From Folioceros fuciformis (lineage: Eukaryota > Anthocerotophyta > Anthocerotopsida > Anthocerotales), in assembly GCA_049999805.1 (NCBI GenBank), contig JBNGIO010006320.1:227624-283592 (forward strand): DNA of 55,969 nt, written 5' to 3'. The translations under genes were made by a program, and so were the position numbers. The notes under the pieces are model-generated. The model made no database searches. It worked only from the letters and a program-made list of their open reading frames with translations, and had not been told where the DNA came from. Shown here one piece after another: positions 1 to 11,984 of the stretch; within the stretch, counting starts at the first letter, position 1; every line of letters begins with the position of its first letter.

Positions 1-113
1 GCTGATTGTTGAGCAACTTGCCAATGGTTCGAGAACTATGTCAGGTCGTGACCTGTAATTTTCTGACAAAGTCTAGCCAACCACAGAGAGGGGTTTCCTT
101 CCTCGCACATGAC

Positions 114-3100
114 TTAAGGGCATGGGGTCGCCAGCGGGGCTCCACAGAGGGCTGGATTTCCTGCGAAGTCTGACGCTGGGAATCCTGCAAGGTTCTTGGG
201 AATGGGACCCGAGAAGTGGTTGTGCGCCACATTCAACACCTGGAGCCCCGGGATGCTTCCCAAGCTCTGGGGCAGCGCTCCCGAGAAGCTGTTGCTGGCT
301 AAGTTGAGGACGTGAAGTCCGGAGAGGGATCCGATGTTGGGAGAGAGGGTGCCTGCGAGGGAGTTGCTGGACACGTCGATGGCTGCGGTGGTGGTCAGGA
401 ACAAGGAGTTGTCGCTCAGAAAGCCGTTCCGAGTGTAGGAGACTCCATCGTCGTAGTAGGGCCCACCTAGCACAGGAGGGAGGTCGGCTCCAGTGGAGTT
501 GATGATGGCCGCCAGTCCAGACACGCTGTTGAGAGGCAGGGCCCCTGTGAGGCTGTTTCCGGATAGATCCAGTACCTGAAGAGAGGGTAGGTCGGTGAAG
601 AGGAAGCTGGGGATGGGGCCTGACAATTTGTTATGGGCCAAGCCCAGGACCTGCAAGGTTGTCCAGGAGCTCAGGTCGGGAATGGCCCCCGTCAGTTCGT
701 TGCCGCTGATGTCCAACACTGAGAGCTTTCCTGCACATTGTGAGAGCCAGGATGCGCTGGCCAGATCTCCTGCACATTGTTCAGGAATAGATTAGCTGAC
801 AGCCCTTGGAAGTGCGGAATGGAGTGGGGCAGGAGGGATATCAAACCTGTGAGAAGGTTGTCGTTCAGCGAGACGAAGTTGAGCTGCCCCAGTCCTTCCT
901 GACACGCGGTTCCCAAGTTGGGCACGGGGCCTGTGAACCGGTTGTGGTCCAGCTTCACCCTCTGGATGAAGGCAGAGTAGCTCAACAACTGGGCCGGAAT
1001 CTCCCCGGACAGTTGGTTGTAAGAGAAATCGAGGAAGTTGAGGAAGGGACTGGAGTCTGGGAATGCGGTAGGGATGCTTCCTGTCAGTTGGTTGTGTGAC
1101 AGGTCAAGGGTATTGAAGAAGATGGATGAGAAAATGTCATCCGGGATCGGCCCTGAGAGCTGGTTGTGAGAGAGGACGAGGTTGTTCAGGAAGAATGAGC
1201 CACTGGAGAAGTTCGACGGAATAGGACCCGAGAAACTATTGAAGCTCAAGTCCAGGCTGTTGAGGCTTTGAATGTTGCCGAACTCCTGAGGTATGTCGCC
1301 ACTCAACCTGTTGTGAGAGATGTTGAGGCGGGACACTGTGGTGCGGAAATTCTCCCCGAAGCTTGGGAGTGGCGACACAAACTTGTTCACTGATAGATCG
1401 ACGAAGAAGCTGATTTGCATCTGGAAAACCCAGGGCGGGATTGTACCTGTTCACAGATGCATCCATGGAAGAGAATTAGGCTCGCAAACACGAACCTCCT
1501 TGTGTTGAAACCCTGGAAGAAGTAGTAGTCACATATTAGGCACCTGAGAAGTCGTTGTTGTCGATGTAGAGCTGGGTCAAAGGAGTGTTATCTGGGCCAA
1601 GATCATCAGATGGTAGGCTTGAAAGCTGATTGAAGGAAAGGGCAATGGTCGTGGCGTTCCATAGGGATGTGGGAAAGGCTCCTGTCAGACTGTTGCGTGA
1701 AAGGTCCAGGTTCCCACGGATCACAGCATTTCCGAGGTTTTCAGGTATGCTTCCAGTTAGCTTGTTGTTGGACAGGTCCAAGCTTTCCAGCGCCAGGTTG
1801 GAGAACGCTGTGGGGATCTCACCTGACATCAAGAGAGAACGAACGAGTCATCATTGTAAACAACAGGACTTCACGCTCCCCCGCTAATTGCCGAAAGGTT
1901 GTGTTTACCACCTGAGAGCTGATTGCTTCCCAGCGATAGGGTCTTGAGAGCTCTCTTCAACTTCGCTAGAGATACTGGGATATTTCCCGTGAGTTTGTTA
2001 TTCCCAAGGTCAAGTATGGTAAGCTTCTTGAGTCTACTGAGAGTACCGGGGATAGCACCGGTCAGCGCATTGTCGCTGAGCACGAGCTGCCTCAAGTGGG
2101 TCTTCCCAAGGGAGTCAGGGATACTTCCAGACACGGAGGTGCCGCGGATCCGGAGAACTACAAGACCTTTGGAGTTTCCTATTGAAGAAGGAATGCTTCC
2201 AGTCAAACCGCGATCAAAGCTTATGAGAGCCCCTTGATCACCTTCTTCGCCTCCCAGCCGAACATCCCGCAGCTTTGTTAGCTTCCCTAGGCTTGCAGGG
2301 ATGTCACCCGTCAGCTCGTTTCCCTGAAGCCAAAGAGTCTGCAGCTGGGCCAGGTCTCCGAATGAGTCTGGGATGGGGCCCTCCAGCAGATTGTGAGTGA
2401 GCAGGAGGCTGATCAGGTTCTGCAAGCTTCCGATGGAGGAAGGCAGGGATCCTGCAGACGCATGCACGTCAACTAACGGTGCCTCATCGATACTCATCTG
2501 GGGCAAATGACCTTAAAACTTGTAAGCAATATACATACCTGAAATCTGGTTGTACGAAAGCTCAATCTTGACGAGTCCCGACAGAGACCCGATGCACGCA
2601 GGGATGGGTCCCGTGAGTGTGGCGGGTTGAATGTCGGTGTTGGCGATGGACAAGGTCTGTAGGTCCTTGAGCCGGCAGATACTTTCCGGAAGTGATCCAC
2701 TGATGTCGGGGTTCAAGCTAAGGTTCAGGTTCTGAAGGGAGACAATGTCGGACCACTCCGCTGGAATGGGGCCCTTGAATCTACTGCCCACGAGGGACAG
2801 CGTTGTCAGCTTTCTCAGCGTCTTCAGCCCCGCAGGCAGGTTAATATTGTTGAGGCCGTTCACATTGCTCAGGCTCAAAACCTCCAGTTCCTGCACCACC
2901 CATTGCATATTCCAAGGTCAAACGACGAGTCCGCTCGCTCAAAGCCGACGTCGACATGAGGACGAGTACCTTAAGCTTCGACAATGTGGTGCCAATCAAA
3001 TCAATGCCCGGGTTGGTCTGAGATAGACCTCCCTTGCTGTCGACAACCAGCTTGATCACTCGTCCTTGAGCATTGCACGTTACACCGTTCCAACTGCAAC

Positions 3101-3311
3101 ATGATTTAGAGGTCTTCCACGTGGTCAGATCCTTCCGGGAATCCGTCTGTCCGGCCTTGTACTGCAGAAGCGCATCTCTGTCGGAGGGAAAGCAGGTGGG
3201 GACATTGCTCGGGTGGCTCGCAGACGTCATCTGCAAACCGAGGAATGCCAAGAGCAGGCAAAACCTCCATACGAGCTCCGTCGCCGCCACGAACTGACTC
3301 GCCTTGGCCAT
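114..3311 (-). CDS. Secreted LRR receptor-like protein (LRR gene A), six exons
   Basis: Model: complement of exons 114-769, 847-1446, 1544-1822, 1912-2451, 2539-2890 and 2970-3311. All junctions are GT-AG, intron phases are 0,1,1,1,1, and the product is 922 aa. The protein has a hydrophobic signal peptide (about residues 1-31) and an LRRNT_2 cap (about 40-80, ending SCCSWNGVTCN). About 25 plant-type LRRs follow, with repeating LxGxIP cores and an island-like break near GGPYYDDGV. It ends in a cap NPALCGAPLATPCP with no transmembrane segment or kinase. Such proteins act in the apoplast or as co-receptor partners in defence or development; the ligand is unknown. An upstream TTG lies in frame, but the first ATG is at 3311. 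For exon 6 the acceptor at 770 was chosen because it restores a segment also present in the neighbour gene at 7881-10987. Confidence 0.88.
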
Positions 3312-3929
3312 CCTTGCAAATTCCAAAGCACACCACTTACATCTACGCAGGAACTCCTACTTTGCCGTCAACAATGTGAGTTGCAATGCCAATCAGACTG
3401 CCCTGCCCACTCGGAAGACCTTGATGAAAGAACCTGTCGAGCACCCTCTCGCTGACAGATCTTATAGCCCCAGCCTACCCACCTTTCCCAGCTACAACCT
3501 GGATGGAGAAGAGTGTGCGTGAGTAGGACAGACTGGGCCACGGGTTCGCACGTAGGAACGAACCGCCTTCTTTCCTTCCATCATCAGGATAACATGATCC
3601 TGTCACAGAACGTCTCTACCTAGGGCAGTGCCCTTCTGCCGCCTGCAACTATGCAGTACTCACCCATTGTTTATTATGACGTGATATCGTAATAGACACT
3701 GGATACACAGAGTTTCACAATTCTGTGACCTGTTGAAACTTGTGTCACGGCTGCTTTGAAGCAGACGGATGCTTCACCACACTGTCCACACACAGCATGT
3801 ACCGTCTTCAAAACAATGACCTATAGCTTGCAACTTTCGCGGAGTTTCTATTTGGCAGCGATGCCATGGACAACACCTGGCTGGGTAGGACGGAAGGACC
3901 GTATGGCCCTACAGTTAAGTACATAACGG
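3312..3929. other. Upstream region of LRR gene A
   Basis: About 600 bases between LRR gene A and the first decayed copy. I see no conserved coding frame here. It should hold the promoter and 5' leader of LRR gene A, but I cannot point to a convincing TATA box or other element. Confidence 0.4.
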
Positions 3930-5900
3930 TCTTCTTCTTCCACAATGATGTCCACCACAGGTCGCAAGGGCAGGCCTGAATTTATGCGAGTTCCTTACAA
4001 GAGTTTGGATCTCAGATTTTGCGTCGGGTTGGTAGAGGAGCTCCATGCACTGCCGAGTTTTGTGTGGTAAGTCTGTGAGGTTTGTCGGGATGGCGCCCGA
4101 AAAATTTGATGCTGGCAACAGTGGACGCAGTTAAGACCTGCAATCGCCCTCACACTGACCGGCAGTGCTGGTGAAGTTGTTGCGGTCGGGATTCAGAACA
4201 CCACGGTCGCTCGGAGACGCGATGATGTGGGTAAAGGGTCGTGTGAGGTGGTTGCTTTACACGTCTATTGCCGTGTGGTGATGGTGATGGCCAAAGGAAG
4301 GGATTCCCTGCAGCACTTTGCCCAGAGAGTCGGGTCCACCTTGCACAGGCGGCAGGTGAGCTTCCGTGAGGTTGCAAATTGTCATAGCTGGCAGGGCCTC
4401 ACTCAACTGCCTGCCGGACAGATCGAGTACTTGCAGGGAGGTGTTAGGGTTGAGCAGATGGCTCGGAGCCGTGACTGCTTCTGTGAACAAGTTCCTCACC
4501 AACTTCAGCAAGTCCAAGCTTCTCCACGAGCTGCAGTCGGGGATGGTGGCTCTCATCAGTGCGTTGCCGCTGCTGTCCAAGTCTCTGAGCTTCCTGCAAC
4601 CGCGGAATGCAAGTCGCATCCAGCGAGAATTCCTGCATTTGAGCCGGCCCGAGAGGCTATTAGAAATGGCGTGCGAGCATGATGGAAGGAACGCACCCTG
4701 TCAGGCGTCTACAGTTGTGGTTAGCTGTGCGGAGGTTGTCATTGAGAGTGACAAGTGGACGGCGCATGCCATCCGCTCGTGCAAGCTTGGCCAGTGTCTG
4801 GTATGCTGCCAGTGGGGATGTTCTGGTTCAGCTTCATCTTCGGAATGGAGGCGAAGACCGCGAAAGCTTCTCAGAAATGTCTCCGGACAGCTGATTGTGG
4901 GAGAATTCGAGACACGCATGAATGAATCCGTTGTGGAGAGCGCATCGATTGAACGGTAGAATGCGGACGTCAGGATGAGATCTGGAGTGGCTGGAAGTTG
5001 GTTGTTGGAGACGACCAGGTCGTCGAGGAAAACGTTTTGCAAACGTCGGCTGAATCATGACAGGGAAAGAGAGCGAATATGCTAAGAGGCCGAACTGCAG
5101 AAGGGACTCGCACTCCGCGCAGCGCAGCTGCGTACCAGCTGAGAGAAGAAAATGTCTACGCAAAAATGTCTCATGAATTACCATATTATGAATGGGCATC
5201 CATCACCCCGCATGTGCCAGGCAACGGCCCATCCAGGGCAATGATGCTTGCTAGTCGAAAGAAAGAAATCAACCACAAACAAAAAATGAAAGGGATTTTA
5301 CTCCATTTCTATTGGGCGTTAGGATCGTTAAGAAATTCTAGGGCATATTCTTGACCTTTAGTTGCGATGGCAAGAAGATCAAGGCGTTGCAGGCTTGCAT
5401 AGGTGAATTATTTTTATGTACTTTGCCTAGTCACACATCTCTTTGCTTGGCATGCCTTGTCGAATTACGTGGTTTGCTTTGTTACGCATCCCTTTGCTGT
5501 CCACCCTGGTGGATTACTGGTGACGTTCATGGAGCACTGGGTGGCATCTATTAGAATCAACGAAAAACATATCTGCATTCCTTGGCCACCGTAGTGGTCA
5601 GGCTAGCTCGCACAAAGGTCCAAGGTGTTGCCCAAATCAGAAGGGATTGGTCCTGTCCTGCCCTGTCAGCTGGCTGATAGTTGTCAAACTCAGTGCTGTC
5701 GCTGACGGCGATGGGACTCCTTGCTCCCACGCGCTACGGGATTTGAGCATCAGCATAGGGTTCCACTGGAGGACCCAGCTCACGACCTTTCGACTTCAGC
5801 ACCAGTCTTTTATGAGACCATCTGTCGCACTGTCAGGTGGTTGTCCCCAGGGAGGACGTTCGTCATTACTGGTCTCCTGCCAAAAGAGCTGACAAAGGCA
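3930..5900 (-). pseudogene. Decayed LRR copy P1 (gene B type)
   Basis: This stretch follows the exon order of the intact gene at 7881-10987 but is riddled with frame breaks. 3930-4640 corresponds to exon 6, with recognisable LDLSG and LPPVQGGP remnants on the minus strand. 4690-5060 corresponds to the 3' part of exon 5. 5590-5770 matches part of exon 4, including the stretch reading ttgcccaaatcag. 5780-5900 resembles the end of exon 3. Between 5060 and 5590 lies AT-richer DNA with no LRR resemblance, probably inserted. No signal peptide exon or continuous frame remains, so it is a pseudogene. Confidence 0.8.
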
Positions 5901-6094
5901 GTGAAAGAGAAAAGAATGAACAATTTTGCCGCACAGAAGCACAGCATACACATGGGGACTTGTGTGCACAGCCAAGCAAGGCTTGGCAGAGTTAAAAAAT
6001 GGATACCGGTTTCTTGTGGAACTTCACCCGATTTCAACAGAGGAGGCTGCACGACTGGATGAACATTCAGATGCCCTGCACCATGGAACAGGCT

Positions 6095-6930
6095 TTGTAC
6101 CTCGAAGAACGTTAGAATCTAACCAGAGTTTTCTTAAACGGAAGTGGCTGCCGAGATCAAGTTAGTGGCACATAACCTTTCGATCAGATAGCGACACATG
6201 ATCACACATCGTGCTAACTGCAAATGGGGATGATGGGAAGGATCTTGTCAGCTTGTTATTACATACAGTACGTAGATCAAGGCTCTGTTGGATAAGGCTG
6301 TTGATCAAATCAGAAGCGGTGGGCCCTGCCAACTGGTTGTTGAATAGATGCAACGTTGTCAGACTCAGTGCTGTCGCTTATGTCGGTGGAACTCCCCTCG
6401 CATTCCCACAGGCTCCAGGATTTGAGCGCCAGCCAAGGATGCGCCAGACCTCCGTAGTACAGTACCAGTACAGTATTTTAAACGGTCACTTGTCGTACTG
6501 TCGGTTGATCGTGTACAAGGACGACTTTGGTCAGTGTCTTCTGTCAAAGAGCTGGCAAAAGTCCAGACAGAGAGTTTGTTGTTCCTCAAATCCAAGATTT
6601 TTTAGCTCCAAGACGTGGAAAGGAGGCTGGAATTGTGCTCGAGAATCCACTAATGTTGAACGCAAATTCTGTTATAAACTGGTGAGCCCAAGAACGGCAG
6701 GATGCTCCTGACAGCCTGTCACACAAGTTCCTCGCATTCGTGAAATTCTGAAACCCCTTTCCACCTTCGCCAGAGGGAATGATCGCGACCAATCCGGGGC
6801 TGACAGCAGCTGCTCCGTCATCAATAGGATCCTGTTCAATCCCCGATTGAACATCTTTGTAGTCGCAAGCGCCCTCAAGGAGGCTGGCTGTGAAACGTTC
6901 AGGCTGTCCCTGGAGGCTTGAACGTTTAAT
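6095..6930 (-). pseudogene. Decayed LRR copy P2 (gene B type, exons 3-4)
   Basis: A second exon-4-like segment (about 6095-6440, remnant NNQLAGPTASDL on the minus strand) is followed by an exon-3-like segment (about 6470-6930, remnants IPSGEGGKG and IPASF). They lie in the same order and orientation as in the intact gene at 7881-10987. Because exon 4 material already occurs at 5590-5770, this is a separate duplication from P1. Stops and indels break every frame. Confidence 0.75.
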
Positions 6931-6945
6931 TGGAGACTTGACGGT

Positions 6946-7860
6946 GTGAACACCTACTTAAGAGAGGGATGGCTCCCGAGAGGATTCTCCCAAGTTCAGG
7001 ATTCCGACGTAGCGAACTCCTTTGTACTTGCCAGGCAAAAAATGTTGAGTCTGCTCACTGTGTTGAAATTCGTCCCCAAGCTAGAGAAGGCAATACAAAC
7101 TTGTTCTCTGATAGCTCGACGAGCAAGCTGGACTCGCGCTGAAACACCCAGGGCGGTATTGTACCTGTTGACAGATGCATCCATGATAAGATAGAATCAG
7201 CCTCGTCCACAGGGCCGTTTCCTTCTTCCGAAACTCATGAAAATGCCACTCACCGATGACGCACCCGAGAATTCGCTGTGGTTGATGTAAAGCTGTTGCA
7301 AAAGCGCGCTCTCTGGACCAAGATCGCCAGACGGCAAGCTAGAAAGCCCGTGGACAGAAAGTTTAACGGTTGAGACGTCTCATGGGGATGTGGGAAAGGT
7401 CCCTGTCAGACTTGAGTGAAAGGTCCATTGTCCCAGAAACCAGACCGTCGCGAGGTTTTCTGGTATTCTTCGCGTTAGCTCGTTGTTGGAAACATACAAG
7501 GTGTCCAGCACCAGCACCAGCGTCAGCTGATTGTTGGAAACATACAAGGTGTCCAGCACCAGCGCCAGCGTCAGCTGGTTGTTGGAAACATACAAGGAGT
7601 CCAGCACCAGCGCCAGCGTCAGCATACAAGGTATCCAGCGCCAGCACCAGGTTGGAGAGCAATGTCCGAAATTCGCATGATGCCAAGAGAGAAATGAGTA
7701 TGGTAACAACCTGGAAAAGGATGCATGCACCACCTACACTGATTGCTTAGAAGCCCAAGAGGCTTGGTTAGCTTCCCCAGGCTTGCAGGGATGTCACCTC
7801 GGGTTTAGGGTTTTCCTGACGCCAAAGACCAGCGATTTGTGCGGATGCTTTACTAGAAGT
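6946..7860 (-). pseudogene. Decayed LRR copy P3 (gene A type)
   Basis: 6946-7190 matches the 5' end of exon 5 and the preceding intron of LRR gene A, including the acceptor region reading cctgttgacagatgcatccatg. 7250-7690 corresponds to exon 4 and carries an expanded 48-bp repeat. 7742-7840 matches a piece of exon 3 (gttagcttccccaggcttgc). The fragments keep gene A order on the minus strand but are frame-shifted and truncated, and they abut the 3' end of LRR gene B. P3 is closer to gene A than to gene B, unlike P1 and P2. Confidence 0.78.
7483..7640. repeat. 48-bp minisatellite inside an LRR pseudogene
   Basis: Three nearly identical 48-bp units begin at 7483, 7531 and 7579 (each starting ttgttggaaacatacaagg), followed by a partial fourth. 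On the minus strand each unit encodes a 16-residue piece of one LRR (core LYVSNNQLT). 48 bp is shorter than a 24-residue LRR, so the expansion is not simple repeat-register slippage. Confidence 0.9.
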
Positions 7861-7880
7861 AGCTCAAGAGTTTGCATTGA

Positions 7881-10800
7881 TCAACCACAGGCGGCTGGTA
7901 GAGGATATCCACACAGTGCCGGGTTTCCCTCGAAACTGGTGACTGGGAAGTTCTTGAGGTTTGCCGGGATGGCGCCGGAAAATTGGTTGCTGGCAACACT
8001 GAACACTGTCAGACCTGCAATTGCCCCCACGCTTTCAGGCAGTGTTCCGGTGAAATTGTTGTGGGCGAGATTCAGAACACTCAGGCCGGTCAGAGAGCCG
8101 ATTCTGTGGGTGATGGGTCCTGTGAGGTGGTTGCTTGACACGTCTATGGTTGTGGTGATGGCGAGGGTGAGTGAAAAGGAGTCCCTGCTGTACAGCACTC
8201 CGTCCAGGTAGGAGGGTCCACCTTGCACAGGCGACAGGTGTGTTGCCGGGACATTGGAGATTGACATTGCTGGCAGAGGTCCACTCAACTGGTTGCCGGA
8301 CAGATCGAGTACTTGCAAAGAGTTGTTAGGGTTGAACAGGTAGCTCGGGATGGCTCCTATGAACTGGTTCCTCGCCAGCCCCAGCACCTCCAAGGTTGTC
8401 CAAGAGCTGAAGTCGGGGATGGCGCCTGTCAGTGCGTTACCGCTGATGTCGAACACTCTTAACTTTCCTGCACACTGCGGAATCCAGGTTGCTCCAGCGA
8501 GAGTACCTGCACTTGGACTAGCGAGTGTGAGAAATGAGGCACAGGCAGGATGAAAGGAAAGCTCCGGCATCCGAAGTTGTGGTTACCTGTGAGGAGGTTG
8601 TCATTGAGAGTGACAGTGGACAGGGCGTCCCATCCGCTGTTGCAGGCTTGACTCATGTCAGGGATGGCGCCGGTGAGCTTGTTATGGTTGAGCTTAGTCT
8701 TCTGCATGGAGGTAAAGCTGGTGAATAGCTTCTCAGAAATATTTCCGGACAGTTGATTGTGGGAGAAATCGATGAGGGTCATGAATGAAGATGCTGTTGG
8801 AACAGAGGGAAGAGGACCAGTGAGGAGGTTGTGAGAAAGATCGATGGAATGGAAGAAGGGGGAGGTGAGGATGCCATCTGGTATGAATCCGGAAAGCTGG
8901 TTGTGAGCGAGGACTAGGTTGTTTAGGAAAACGGTGTTGGAAAAGCCTGGAGGAATGGGGCCCGTGAGTTGGTTGAAGCTAAGGTCAAGAGAGTTGACGT
9001 TTGTGAACCGTTCAGGTATGCTGCCATCCAGCCGATTGTGTGAGAGGTTGAGGTACTGAAATAGGTGATGAGCTTTGAGGGGTGGTAGTGAGGACATCAG
9101 CTTGTTGTTGGAGAGATCTATAGAAGAGATGGAGCGGAATTCGAACACCCACGGAGGAATCACACCTGTATTTCCAAACATGTCTGAAGTATCGTAGTCA
9201 AGTAAGCTTTACCAAACCAAGTGTACGGAACAGAGAAGACCCTGTACCTGAAAGAGCGTTGGAATCCAACCAGAGTTTTGCCAAACTGTAATGGACGTTG
9301 GGATCAAGGTGACCTGCAGGTAACGTTTCTATCAGATTGTGAGACAAGACCACAGATTCCATCGTCCACAGGGATGATGGGAAGGATCCTGTCAGCTTGT
9401 TATAAGATAGATCGAGGCTCCCTTGCATCAGGGTGTTGCCCAAATCAGCGGGGATGGATCCTGTCAACTGGTTGTTGGATATATCCAAAGTTGTCAAACT
9501 GAGCGCTGTAGCTAATGTCGGGGGCACTAACCCTGCATTTCCACAAGCTGCAAGTTTGAGCAACAGATGAGGTTTCCACTGGAAGCTTCAAATTTCTTTA
9601 GTACCAGTGCTTCTCAAAGAACATTTTGTCGTACCTGTTAGTTGATTATTTCCAAGGAGGACACTCATCAGTGTCTTCTGTCGAAGAGCCGGCAAAGGTC
9701 CAGAGAGTCTGTTGTTCCTCAAATCCAAAACTTCTAGCTGGTCAAGACCTGCGAGGGAGGCTGGAATAGTGCCCGAGAGTCTATTATTGCTGAGCACAAG
9801 CTCTGTCAACCTGGTGAGCCCAAGAGAATTTGGGATGCGTCCTGACACAGATGTCCCTCGGATTCTCAAAACTCTAAGAACCTTTCCACCTATTCCAGAG
9901 GGAATGTTGCCAACCAATCCTGGGCTAAAACCAGCCGCCCCGTCAGTAATAAGATCCTGTTCTACTCCCAATTCGAATTCTTTCAAGTTGGCCAGTTTTC
10001 CCAGGCCCTGAGGAAGGCTGCCTGTAAAAACGTTGCCCTGAAGGGTCAGAATCTGGAGACTAGTCAAGTTGCCAAAGGATACGGGTATCGCCCCCGTCAG
10101 GTTGTTGTTATCTAGCCGCAGAACCTGCAGCTTAGTGAGCCTTCCCATTGTTTCCGGAATGCTGCCTGCAATCGTGACGTTTTAGCTGACAACGGGTCCA
10201 AAGATGGCACGGAGTCGGAGATTGGCAAGTTACTGTTGTGGTTGAGATTTGCTCACCGGAAAAAAAATTATTAGAGAGTTCAAGGGTTGTCAACTTGACA
10301 AGAGTACCCAAGCAGTCGGGGATGGGCCCTCCCAACACGAGGGCGTCGTCCATCTGTTGATTTATGGACAGAGTTTGCAGGTCGGGGAGGTGGCATAAAG
10401 AATCGGGAAGACTTCCGTTGAGAACATTGAGACTGATATTGATATTCCGCAAAGAAGGTATCGAAGACCACTCTGTTGGTATGGATCCTCCAAACCGGCC
10501 GTCCACAAGAGAGAGGGTGATTAGCTTGGTCAGAGATTTTAGGCCGGTAGGGAGAGTGTCGAACCGAAAATGCGTGAGGTTCAAAGTCTGGAGCTCCTGC
10601 AAGGTACCAAGCAGTTGTAAACTAAGCCATGCGTACACGCCTGTAGGTGTGCAAGCAGGGGTATTGAAGGAATGCGACAAAGCTTACAGTGAGCTGGGAC
10701 AGCGTTGTGCCGATTAAATCGTGGCCTAAGATCGCCTGGTGAATCCTCGCAAATGGGGCAACCTCAAGCTTTGTCACGCGACCTTGTGAGTTGCAGGTGA

Positions 10801-10987
10801 CCCCGGGCCAGAGGCAACAGGAGCTTGAGTTGCTCCAATTTGCAAATTCTTTTGCCCGTGGAGTTAGCCCAGCCTTGAACGCCAGAAGAGCATTGCTGTC
10901 GCCTGCTGGGCAAGCAGTGTAAGCATGCGCCGTCAACACATTCAGCAAGGGTATGAGGAGGAGGAGATTGAGGCGTCCCGGCGCCAT
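7881..10987 (-). CDS. Secreted LRR receptor-like protein (LRR gene B), six exons
   Basis: Model: complement of exons 7881-8506, 8587-9165, 9248-9532, 9635-10165, 10257-10596 and 10688-10987. All are GT-AG, with intron phases 0,1,1,1,1 exactly as in the neighbour at 114-3311, and a product of 886 aa. The protein has a signal peptide (about residues 1-22), an LRRNT_2 cap (about 26-66, ending SSCCLWPGVTCN), a long run of plant LRRs, an island-like break at VQGGPSYLDGVLYSRD, four C-terminal LRRs and the cap NPALCGYPLPAACG. It has no transmembrane helix or kinase. By family it is a secreted receptor-like protein or decoy, with unknown ligand. It is a paralogue of gene A and the likely parent of decayed copies P1 and P2. 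Confidence 0.9.
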
Positions 10988-11984
10988 TGCTGCAGTGTTC
11001 GCAACACCTTCTGCTATTGCAACATGCGGGGCCTAAGGATCTCCACAAAGAAATGGCAAGATAGTAAAAAACAGCTCGCGCATTCCTGACGTACGTGCAA
11101 GCTTCAAGGTTCAGAATTGCTCAGGACTGCAAATCCGAGAGGAATTGCAGCATGAATTGCAGGAAGGTTCAGTGAACACCAAATTAGAGCCTCCCATACA
11201 ATCCACTCGCAAATTATCGAATGAGCCGAGTTCTGGGACATCCCTGCACCTTGGCCGGACAGCTCCGTGCTCGTACATGCTTTTCATGAGCTAGCTTGGA
11301 GGAGCCAAAGCAGGACTTCGCTGGGCCCCAACCCAACAACAACTAAATTACCTGGAGGTGAGCGCCAGTCAGGCCGTGAGGACTTACCCCCAACCAACAG
11401 CTCTCAACCTGCCGCACAGTACATACATGGCCACCAGGGTGCACATGGATGTGAACTGCTCGCTGCCACATGCCTACATGGCTGGAGTTCGAATGTGAGA
11501 TCGGAGGCGATACCTGGAATTGTTCTGTACTACGGCACTCACGAGATCCTCCATGCTGTAACCTGTGAAACATGGACATTGTTAATTACGGCCGGCAGTC
11601 TAGTCGGTATTGAACGACTCTTGGTCCCATATCCTGTGACGAGCAAAGACACAGAGAAAGTAAGCAAAGGGGCGTCTTGCCTGCAGGCAAAAGGAAAACT
11701 TCAGGGTCGAGATACATGATCGCTCATCCAGCTTGGTTGATCCCATGCTATCGCACATGATTTCAGATCTAGGAAAAGACTGCGGTAACCCATATCGCTA
11801 ACACTTTTTGGAGATCTGACGCCGCTCTTGCGACCAGGTGGAGTCGAAGAAGGTTACGATCATGGTGCCTTAACATGAAATGATCTCCATACGTTCTTTT
11901 TCTTCTTGAAGTAGCCTAAGCTGTACAGTGCTCCGTACGAAGCTCCAACTCGTCATTCGCCAATGCAACTACTGAGTGTTTAAA
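10988..11984. other. Intergenic between LRR gene B and SCP2
   Basis: About 1 kb containing the upstream region of LRR gene B and the 3' flank of the SCP2 gene. Open frames exist on both strands around 11270-11720, but none resembles a family I know and none has convincing splice partners. I call no gene here. Confidence 0.4.

Noticed and set aside
11267-11719. 150-codon plus-strand frame upstream of LRR gene B
   Set aside because: No family resemblance, no signal peptide, and overlapping open frames on the other strand. Evidence is insufficient.
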